Position numbers and translations under genes: made by a program. Below, one piece after another: positions 8,189-13,663 of a stretch of DNA of 15,969 bases. The notes under the pieces were generated by a model. That model saw only the letters and a program-made list of their open reading frames with translations, was not told the origin of the DNA and did no database searches. Each line of letters starts with the position of its first letter. Position 1 is the first letter of the stretch. Origin of the DNA: Clostridia bacterium (GTDB lineage: Bacteria > Bacillota > Clostridia > Christensenellales > Borkfalkiaceae); the NCBI GenBank assembly GCA_900768525.1, contig CAAGDF010000029.1, positions 1-15,969 on the forward strand, given 5' to 3'.

Positions 8189-8217
8189 TTGCTATTAAAC
8201 GTTTTTTATGATAAAAT
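8189..8217 (+). promoter_or_regulatory. Promoter of the membrane XRE gene, probably leaderless
   Basis: TTGCTA (8189-8194), a 17-base spacer and TAAAAT (8212-8217) form a reasonable sigma-A-type promoter. The predicted transcription start, about seven bases after the -10, coincides with the ATG at 8224, and there is no ribosome binding site before that ATG. Both facts point to a leaderless mRNA. Confidence 0.55.
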
Positions 8218-8223
8218 ATAGGT

Positions 8224-8832
8224 ATGGAACTTAAAGATATCGTTGCAAAAAACCTTGTTGAGCTGCGCAAAATATTTGGCCTTACTCAACTCGAAATTGC
8301 CGAAAAACTTAATTATTCCGATAAAGCGATAAGCAAATGGGAACGCGGGGAGTCTTTGCCGGACGTGGAAACGCTTAAAAAACTTGCCGATATCTACGGC
8401 GTTACCGTCGATTTTTTACTGACGGAAAACGGCGACATCAAGAAAAATCTTAACCGCCGTAAACTCATTGCGGGGCAAAAAACGCTTATTTCCCTTCTCG
8501 CTACCCTGCTCGTATGGATTATCGCCACCGTTACTTTTGCGGTGCTTTGTTGGTGCGGCGTGCCCACAACTGCGGCGACTTACTCTTTTATAGTAGCCCT
8601 CCCCGTAAGTTTTATCGTCCTTATCGTGTTCGACGCGATCTGGGGCAAGCCTTGGCTTAACCTTATTTTCGTTTCCGGGCTTATATGGACCATTGCTCTT
8701 TGCGTATTTTTAACCTTAAAAACCGACACTGCATGGCTGTGCTTTATCGTGCCGATACCCCTGCAACTTGCGGTACTTTTCTGGTTCTTATTAAAAACCC
8801 TTAATCTCAGTTTAAAAAAGAAAAAACAATAA
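8224..8832 (+). CDS. XRE-family HTH protein with four membrane segments
   Basis: This is a predicted membrane-bound DNA-binding regulator of 202 residues. Residues about 6-67 form an XRE/Cro-type helix-turn-helix with the common pattern GLTQLEIAEKL..SDKAISKWERGESLPD..TLKKLADIYGVTVDFLL. After a short basic linker come four hydrophobic segments (about residues 87-112, 118-137, 143-162, 169-190) and a lysine-rich tail (LKKKKQ), so the HTH faces the cytoplasm. This HTH plus membrane architecture is common in Bacillota, but the signal it senses is not evident. It appears to be monocistronic, with its own promoter and a terminator overlapping its stop codon. The phased half-sites upstream suggest autoregulation or control of the divergent DegV gene (inferred). 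The start has no ribosome binding site. Confidence 0.85.
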   Translation: MELKDIVAKNLVELRKIFGLTQLEIAEKLNYSDKAISKWERGESLPDVETLKKLADIYGVTVDFLLTENGDIKKNLNRRKLIAGQKTLISLLATLLVWIIATVTFAVLCWCGVPTTAATYSFIVALPVSFIVLIVFDAIWGKPWLNLIFVSGLIWTIALCVFLTLKTDTAWLCFIVPIPLQLAVLFWFLLKTLNLSLKKKKQ

Positions 8833-8876
8833 AAAGCCGCCTATAAGTCGATTATCAAGCCTTTAGCGGCTTTTTT
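8831..8876 (+). terminator. Intrinsic terminator after the XRE gene
   Basis: AAAAAGCCGC (8831-8840) pairs with GCGGCTTTTT (8866-8875), and six T follow the GC arm. The 25-base loop can pair further (TA.AAG with CTTTA). The A side overlaps the stop codon of the XRE gene. It separates that gene from uridine kinase. Confidence 0.75.
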
Positions 8877-8912
8877 AATTAGTTCGATAAACAAAACTTC
8901 AGGAGGAAAAAC

Positions 8913-9530
8913 GTGAAAAGACTTCTTATAGGAATTTGCGGAGGCACGGGCAGCGGCAAAACCACCCTTGCAAGCAAAATCTATAACGCGCTCGGAAAAG
9001 ACAAGTGCCTTCTCATCAGTATGGACCGTTATTATAAAGACGACAATTCTTTGACTTTCGAGCAAAAGACAAAGCGGAATTACGACCACCCAGACGCGTT
9101 CGACAACGAATTATTGCTTGAACATTTAAAAACGTTAAAGAGCGGCGGCGGCATAGACTGCCCGAATTATGATTTTGCCACGCATTCGAGGTTAAAAGAA
9201 TTTACGTACGAAGAAAGCAAGCAGGTAATCATTATCGAAGGTATTTTGCTGTTTGCCGATCCGCGCCTTACCGACCTTATGGACTACAAACTGTTCGTGG
9301 ATACCGACGCCGACGTGCGTATTTTAAGAAGAATACTGCGCGACGTTAAAGAGCGTGGAAGAACGCTCGACTCGGTAGTAAATCAGTACCTTACCACCGT
9401 AAAACCCATGCACGAACGCTTTATAGAACCGTTCAAGCGCGTTGCCGATATCATCGTACCCGAGGGCGGTTACAACGAACCGGCTTTCGATATAATCGTA
9501 AGCACTTTGGTTTCAAAAATGGGGATATAG
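8913..9530 (+). CDS. udk: Uridine kinase
   Basis: This enzyme phosphorylates uridine and cytidine to UMP and CMP in pyrimidine salvage, using ATP or GTP, in the cytoplasm. The 205-residue length matches bacterial Udk. The P-loop GGTGSGKT is at residues 10-17. MDRYYKD follows the second strand, NYDHPDAFD and PNYDFATHSR mark the nucleoside-binding region, VIIIEGIL is the family strand-loop, and RRILRDVKERGRTLDSV is the arginine-rich lid. The start is GTG at 8913, chosen because AGGAGG (8901-8906) lies six bases before it and the family N-terminus begins there. It stands alone between the XRE terminator and the next lipoprotein gene, on the same strand; no promoter was convincing in the 30 bases upstream, so some read-through from the XRE unit may matter. 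Confidence 0.95.
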   Translation: MKRLLIGICGGTGSGKTTLASKIYNALGKDKCLLISMDRYYKDDNSLTFEQKTKRNYDHPDAFDNELLLEHLKTLKSGGGIDCPNYDFATHSRLKEFTYEESKQVIIIEGILLFADPRLTDLMDYKLFVDTDADVRILRRILRDVKERGRTLDSVVNQYLTTVKPMHERFIEPFKRVADIIVPEGGYNEPAFDIIVSTLVSKMGI

Positions 9531-9705
9531 GTCGATTATTCGCACTTTCGCGCATACAACATAATACAGTTTTCCACCCAACCGAAAAAATAGTTCCGAT
9601 TAAATTCAAGGAATTATGCGCATAAAAACGTATTATAGACGTAAAACGACTGCGCCCTTGCAAACAAAATTTTTGCGGACGCGCGGCAAAAAAGGAGATT
9701 GCGCT

Positions 9706-11049
9706 ATGAAAAAAATTTCACTGTTTATTCTATCTTTGATAATTTGTTTGTCGGCTTGTTTTTCGTTCGGTTGCGGTGCCGCACCCTCGGGCGGAATGAC
9801 GGCAGGCGACAAATATACCCCCGAAGGCGGTAAACCGTCCGGCGGCATCGGGGAAACCGCTGCACCCGATACAATACCGGGCGACCCTACCGCGGGCGAA
9901 GACAGCGGAAAAGACAGTTCGCCCGGCAACGAACAGGACGTTACCCTGCCCGCAGGACAACTGACGGCAGGTGCACAAAACGACAACGACTACTATAGCG
10001 ACTGGCTGAAACTTTTCTTTAACGGTCAGAATTCCGCAGACAGCGGCAAATTCGCGGACAAAATCGGTTATTTCGACTTATATTCGTTAGACCGCGTTAA
10101 AGTAACGGTAAAAAGCGGAGATAAACCCGTTGAACAAGCATACGTTACCTGCACGTCGAACGACCAAAAAGTCTTATTCAATGCAATGACCGACGCGAAC
10201 GGCGTTGCATATTTGTTCCCGAACAGCGAAAGCGGAAAAATCGTGGTCGAACTGACCGATCAGAACGTTTCGGTAAAGAAAACCGTAGATTTCAGCGCGG
10301 ATAACCGCGACCTCACCGTCGATATAGAAAAAGAAGCCCCCGCGAAAAACAACCTGATACAGCTTATGTTCGTAGTGGACGCAACGGGTTCTATGGGCGA
10401 CGAAATGAGATACCTTACCGCCGAACTCGGCGACGTTATAAAACGCGTCGTTAAAAACAACGGCGTAAAAATCGATCTCGGCTTTTTGTTCTACCGCGAC
10501 GACTGCGATAAAGAAAAATTCTTTGACGTGCCTTTCAAGGACGTTACCGAAGAGGTAAACTACCGCGAAATGCAGAATATTCTTGCCAAACAGCGCGCCG
10601 AAGGCGGCGGAGATTACCCCGAAGCACTTGACGAAGCGTTGCTGAAAGCCGTAAACAGAAACTGGGCGGCAAACGCCACGAAAATCATCTTCAACGTGCT
10701 TGACGCTCCCTGCCATGAAGAAAGCGAAAATATCAAAAACTATTCGTCTGCGGTAAACGCGGCGGCGGCAAAGGGAATCAGAATCTGCCCCGTTATGGCA
10801 AGCGGCGCGAATATGCTCACCGAATATCTCGTTCGTCAAGCCGCAATACTGACGGGCGGAACGTTCACGTTTATCACAGACGATTCGGGCATAGGCGGTT
10901 CGCACTACGATCCCGACCTGCCCAACGTGGTCGTAGAAAGACTCAACGACCTGCTTGTAAGGCTTGTCGAGGGCTATTACACGGGCACTTTCGCAAAACC
11001 CGTTTACTGGAAAGACGCAATCAGAAACGAGCTTAACGGTAACGGCTGA
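9706..11049 (+). CDS. Von Willebrand A-domain lipoprotein
   Basis: This is a predicted surface lipoprotein of 447 residues. It has a signal peptide with lipobox SFGC (Cys23), then a Gly/Pro/Ser/Asp-rich linker (about 24-85). A segment LTAGAQNDNDYYSDWLKLF (about 86-104) is followed by a beta domain resembling a carboxypeptidase-regulatory or CnaB-like fold (about 120-205). The VWA domain starts near residue 217. Its metal site is of the DxTxS type (Asp225, Thr227, Ser229 in DATGSM), and AEGGGDYPEALDEAL further on is typical of bacterial VWA proteins that bind a divalent ion and a protein partner. The partner is unknown. The frame is open from 9616, but ATG 9706 has AAGGAG about seven bases upstream and begins the signal peptide, so it is the likely start. 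No neighbour suggests a chelatase-like or pilus role. Confidence 0.88.
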   Translation: MKKISLFILSLIICLSACFSFGCGAAPSGGMTAGDKYTPEGGKPSGGIGETAAPDTIPGDPTAGEDSGKDSSPGNEQDVTLPAGQLTAGAQNDNDYYSDWLKLFFNGQNSADSGKFADKIGYFDLYSLDRVKVTVKSGDKPVEQAYVTCTSNDQKVLFNAMTDANGVAYLFPNSESGKIVVELTDQNVSVKKTVDFSADNRDLTVDIEKEAPAKNNLIQLMFVVDATGSMGDEMRYLTAELGDVIKRVVKNNGVKIDLGFLFYRDDCDKEKFFDVPFKDVTEEVNYREMQNILAKQRAEGGGDYPEALDEALLKAVNRNWAANATKIIFNVLDAPCHEESENIKNYSSAVNAAAAKGIRICPVMASGANMLTEYLVRQAAILTGGTFTFITDDSGIGGSHYDPDLPNVVVERLNDLLVRLVEGYYTGTFAKPVYWKDAIRNELNGNG

Positions 11050-11410
11050 AACACTTAACCGCAAAACGCAAAAAGCCGACAAATAACACACTCGGCGCTA
11101 ATTTCGCCCACAAAAAAAGCACAGTTAAGTAGGAAGTTATATATTTCAAGATTTACACAAACCCGACAGAATATATTGCTATATTTTGCCGAGTGGTCTA
11201 TACCGTGAAAGCTATATAGATAATTTTGGTAAATAACAATATAGCGCGTAGGATTGTGGGGCGTTGTGTGTCCCTATGTTCCTACGCGCTGTTTTTATAT
11301 CAATGATAGGAGGATAGCCAATGGGCTATTGTTATTTGTTACAATTTGTTTTGAAGGCAAAAAAGAGGTGCAATAGAATTAACCAAAATTTGTTAAAAGG
11401 AGATAGTTTT
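11050..11410 (+). other. AT-rich leader region before the 210-residue lipoprotein
   Basis: This 361-base gap looks less GC-rich than its surroundings. It holds a weak hairpin after the VWA gene (GCCGA 11075-11079 with TCGGC 11092-11096), two copies of GCTATAT (11178-11184 and 11211-11217), one complementary ATATAGC (11239-11245), the terminator hairpin at 11243-11296 and an unusual strong ribosome binding site (AGGAGG, 11308-11313) in front of ATG 11321. TTGCTA-17 nt-TATACC (from 11177) is the best promoter candidate, but weak. I could not match the leader to a known riboswitch class. Confidence 0.45.
11243..11296 (+). terminator. Long-stem terminator or attenuator hairpin in the lipoprotein leader
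   Basis: AGCGCGTAGGA (11243-11253) and TCCTACGCGCT (11280-11290) form a perfect 11-bp stem. The 26-base loop can form an inner GGGG/TCCC pairing. G and five T (11291-11296) follow. The hairpin ends 12 bases before an AGGAGG, so it lies inside the leader of the next gene, or ends a short RNA made from upstream. The 5' arm overlaps ATATAGC (11239-11245), which can pair instead with GCTATAT at 11211-11217. Confidence 0.7.
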
Positions 11411-12043
11411 ATGAAAGAGCGAGCATGCGGCAGTAAAGCGTTTTGGCTAATTATGCTTGCGTTTTTAATGACGTTTTCGTTGGTTGGATGCAGTGGTGGT
11501 GAAAAAGACGTTGGACTAAAAGGAGGATTTGAAACAGGATCTGGTGAGCCTTCGCCGTCTATTAACGTTGCGTTTATAACTGAGAAATCACGACTAAAAG
11601 TCGGCGAGGATTTGACTGTAACTGTTTGTTACGGCTCAAATAACGGTACGGCAACAATCGATCCCTCTCCCTTGGCCGTTACGGCAGAATTACTCATGAG
11701 TCGTGGGCATTTTCGTGACGGTATAGAAAATCCCAAGCCGATTGGAGAAGACGTGCTATTGCAAGAAATAGCAGACTTTTGGGCAGAAGAGTACAAGTGG
11801 AGATTCGACGCAGAGGGAAAATTTGTCGGCATGCAAGAAACCGTACAGATCCCCGCAGAATGGTTTATTGACGATATTGGGGGCTTCTCTTGGGTGGTGA
11901 ATTCGCTCTGCACCTTTTCCGAAGACAGTCCTGAAAGGGAAATACGGGAAAGCGACAGCATAGCGTTATACTACAGAATAGACGGAGAAAACGTTATACT
12001 CTATGCGAGTTTCCACGATTTCGTCAATGACGTACGAAAGTGA
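11411..12043 (+). CDS. Small lipoprotein of unknown function (210 aa)
   Basis: I do not recognise the mature protein. It begins with a lipoprotein signal peptide ending in lipobox LVGC (Cys27), then a short Gly/Ser linker (SGGEKDVGLKGG). Next is a domain that looks Ig-like or beta-rich at its start (INVAFITEKSRLKVGEDLTVTVCYG) and continues with Trp-rich strands; there is no membrane segment after the signal. The frame is open to ATG 11321, which also has a strong AGGAGG, but ATG 11411 is preferred: AAAGGAG (11396-11402) is well placed, and the signal peptide begins there. The longer form would bury the signal behind 30 extra residues. Codon use and base composition appear more AT-rich than the flanking genes. 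It heads a probable three-ORF unit with the 27-codon ORF and the membrane protein. Confidence 0.78.
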   Translation: MKERACGSKAFWLIMLAFLMTFSLVGCSGGEKDVGLKGGFETGSGEPSPSINVAFITEKSRLKVGEDLTVTVCYGSNNGTATIDPSPLAVTAELLMSRGHFRDGIENPKPIGEDVLLQEIADFWAEEYKWRFDAEGKFVGMQETVQIPAEWFIDDIGGFSWVVNSLCTFSEDSPEREIRESDSIALYYRIDGENVILYASFHDFVNDVRK

Positions 12044-12076
12044 CATCAAAAAAATAAACATTGGAGGTATTTTATT

Positions 12077-12160
12077 ATGTATAAAACTAAAATAAGTATG
12101 CCGATAGTTTTTGTGAAATGCGGAACCCGCGCCGAATTCTTTTTATCGTATGAAAAATAA
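12077..12160 (+). CDS. Small ORF (27 aa), possible coupling peptide
   Basis: A 27-codon ORF starts at ATG 12077 behind a good GGAGG (12063-12067). It ends in TAA at 12158-12160, overlapping the next gene's start (12150) by 11 bases in another frame. The product (MYKTKISMPIVFVKCGTRAE and on) has a short hydrophobic patch and no known motif. Because the next gene has no ribosome binding site of its own, ribosomes ending here may restart on it. Whether the peptide itself has a function is unknown; it could also be a remnant. Confidence 0.4.
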   Translation: MYKTKISMPIVFVKCGTRAEFFLSYEK

Positions 12161-13034
12161 TATTTATTTAAGACCCGTACTCGCCGTGGTTTGCTGCATG
12201 CTTGTTCTCTTTGCGCTTGCGCCGACCGCAACTTTTAACGCAAACGCCGACACAGGTCCGAAATGGTTCGTAGATATAACTTTTAAAAACCTGCCCGACG
12301 GCGAATGTTATGCGACGCTGCTTTCAAAATCCAAAAGCACGGGTCCGCACAGCGCAAACCACTCGCCTTATGAATCCGATAATGCGTCTTACTCTCAAAG
12401 CGACAATGAAATCGACAAAAAGTTTTCTTCTTACGAAGATAAAGACGGATACTACTATTTGCACTATTTTAAAAAGGTGGACGACAAAACGCCTTTCAGA
12501 TGGGGTTACTACCCGCCCCACGATTTTAAAATTCTCATTTATTCGAAAACGCAGGATAAATTCATCGAAAACGACGAGATTTTAGGGCGTTACGCCTTTT
12601 CCACCTATTACACCACCGACTTATCGACGGGCAAAACGGTCAAATCTTATAATTATTTTTCGGAGATTTTAGGACTTGTTATAAGAATTTTGCTGACAAT
12701 CGGCATAGAAATCGGCGTAGCGTTGCTGTTTAAATACCGCGGAGCAAAACTTACGCTTATAATAATTACCAACGTAGTAACGCAACTGATTTTGAATATC
12801 GGTCTGAATATTACAAACTTTTACTCGGGGCCGCTAGCGATGACGCTTATGTATATCGGCTGGGAAGCAATCGTATTCATCGTGGAAGCAGTCGTCTATT
12901 CGGTCGGCATAAGGATCATTGAAAACAATGCGGGCGAAACGCACAGAAAGTGGTTTATCCACGTTTTATACGCACTTGCGGCAAACTTAATGTCCTTTAT
13001 CCTCGGCGGCCTGCTTATAAAGCTGTTTTTCTGA
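12150..13034 (+). CDS. Exported-domain membrane protein, uncharacterised (294 aa)
   Basis: The protein has a cleavable-looking signal peptide (LAVVCCMLVLFALAPTATF, cut probably after about residue 33). An extracellular domain follows (about 35-170) with GPKWFVDITFKNL, ECYATLLSKSKSTGP and EDKDGYYYLHYF, and the segment FRWGYYPPHDFKILIYS. Four hydrophobic segments (about 174-195, 200-223, 228-258, 267-293) form the membrane part. From memory, proteins with a similar STGP and YYPP..FKIL layout recur in Clostridia as hypothetical proteins; no function is known to me. The start codon has no ribosome binding site and overlaps the 27-codon ORF, so translation is probably coupled. The preceding lipoprotein could be a partner at the membrane (inferred). 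The first repeat copy begins 82 bases downstream, and no terminator was found between. Confidence 0.75.
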   Translation: MKNNIYLRPVLAVVCCMLVLFALAPTATFNANADTGPKWFVDITFKNLPDGECYATLLSKSKSTGPHSANHSPYESDNASYSQSDNEIDKKFSSYEDKDGYYYLHYFKKVDDKTPFRWGYYPPHDFKILIYSKTQDKFIENDEILGRYAFSTYYTTDLSTGKTVKSYNYFSEILGLVIRILLTIGIEIGVALLFKYRGAKLTLIIITNVVTQLILNIGLNITNFYSGPLAMTLMYIGWEAIVFIVEAVVYSVGIRIIENNAGETHRKWFIHVLYALAANLMSFILGGLLIKLFF

Positions 13035-13115
13035 CACCTGAAAAGCACTACTCATTCACAATAGCTACCAACGGTTTTTTATATTTAATAGCCAAATTTC
13101 AATTTCTATTCTACT

Positions 13116-13411
13116 TAGCCAGTGGTGATAGCGTTAGAACCCACCGAAAAGGCGACTTTTTAGTCCTTTTCCGCGACCGTTCTGGCGTAGTACGTCGGTA
13201 CAGCATCCCTCACGCTCGCAAAAAATCATCAAAAAATGCGCTCTTTTCGGTGCTTCGCATTTTTGCGGAGAAGAAATCGCCGTGTTGCGGCTAAAGTTTT
13301 TGCAAGGCAAACGACCGAAATCGTACTTGACCGTACGTTGATGGGAGTTTAACACAGCAAAAACCGATTTATTCCCGCAAAAATGGGTTCGAACATCATC
13401 ACCACTGGCTA
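13116..13411. repeat. MITE-like dispersed repeat, complete copy
   Basis: The element is 296 bp long and bounded by 28-bp terminal inverted repeats (13116-13143 and 13384-13411) that match at 24 of 28 positions. Both ends read TAGCCAGTGGTGAT outward-in and share GAACCCA at the inner edge. If TA is the duplicated target, the repeat proper starts with GCCAGTGG, as in elements moved by IS630/Tc1-mariner-type transposases. A central stem, AAAAATGCG (13232-13240) with CGCATTTTT (13256-13264), lies near the midpoint, with several smaller hairpins. It encodes no transposase. The left half recurs at 15826-15969 with 3 differences in 144 positions and no indels, which fixes the left boundary exactly. 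Confidence 0.85.
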
Positions 13412-13557
13412 GCGGCTGTAAAACGCACAGCTCGGCGGTAGAAGCGCGCCGAAACTTGCGCAACTTTTTAATTGTTTTACAAAGCCTTTCAAAACTTATC
13501 TTTTTTGCAGATTATACTCCCGAAAAGCATCATTGTCAAGTGTATGCGAGCGTTAAA

Positions 13558-13567
13558 TGTATATACA
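13558..13567. promoter_or_regulatory. Palindrome upstream of the HTH-NadE gene
   Basis: TGTATATACA is a perfect 10-bp palindrome about 60 bases before the -35 candidate of nadE. A partial copy, TATACTTGTA, follows about 25 bases later. Since the gene product carries an HTH domain, these are candidate operators, but AT-rich palindromes arise by chance. Confidence 0.25.
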
Positions 13568-13618
13568 AAGTCAATATAAAATATACTTGTAAAAAACGTT
13601 AAAATCGCTGTAAATATT

Positions 13619-13646
13619 TTGCTTTATTTATAAAATATGGTAAAAT
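13619..13646 (+). promoter_or_regulatory. Candidate promoter of the HTH-NadE gene
   Basis: TTGCTT (13619-13624), a 16-base spacer and TAAAAT (13641-13646) form the promoter candidate. The -10 is preceded by TGG, giving an extended -10 (TGNTAAAAT). The transcript would have a leader of only about 10 bases, with GAGG (13655-13658) just inside it. Confidence 0.5.
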
Positions 13647-13663
13647 GTAATCGTGAGGTTATA

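Larger units (their letters stand above)
13035..13663. other. Intergenic region with a repeat element and the nadE promoter region
   Basis: This 629-base stretch has no convincing gene. It contains about 80 AT-rich bases without features, the 296-bp repeat (13116-13411), then about 250 bases. That last part holds a 10-bp palindrome TGTATATACA (13558-13567), a related TATACTTGTA about 25 bases on, and the nadE promoter candidate. Open frames of 80-114 codons across the repeat on both strands look like chance: they lack ribosome binding sites and protein-like composition. Confidence 0.6.

Noticed and set aside
9616..9705. Upstream start for the VWA lipoprotein
   Set aside because: It would place 30 basic residues before a typical lipoprotein signal peptide; ATG 9706 has AAGGAG at good spacing.
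10174..11091. Minus-strand open frame (305 codons) opposite the VWA lipoprotein
   Set aside because: Shadow frame with Cys/Val/Arg-rich, low-sense composition; the plus-strand gene has a signal peptide and VWA motifs.
13384..13411. tRNA-like 3' end (GGTTCGAAC followed by an acceptor-like CCACTGGC)
   Set aside because: The complementary GCCAGTGG is about 290 bases away, and no cloverleaf fits between; the bases are the terminal inverted repeat of the MITE-like element.
13134..13463. Open frames of about 110 codons on both strands across the repeat
   Set aside because: They follow the repeat's composition, lack ribosome binding sites and show no protein-like features.
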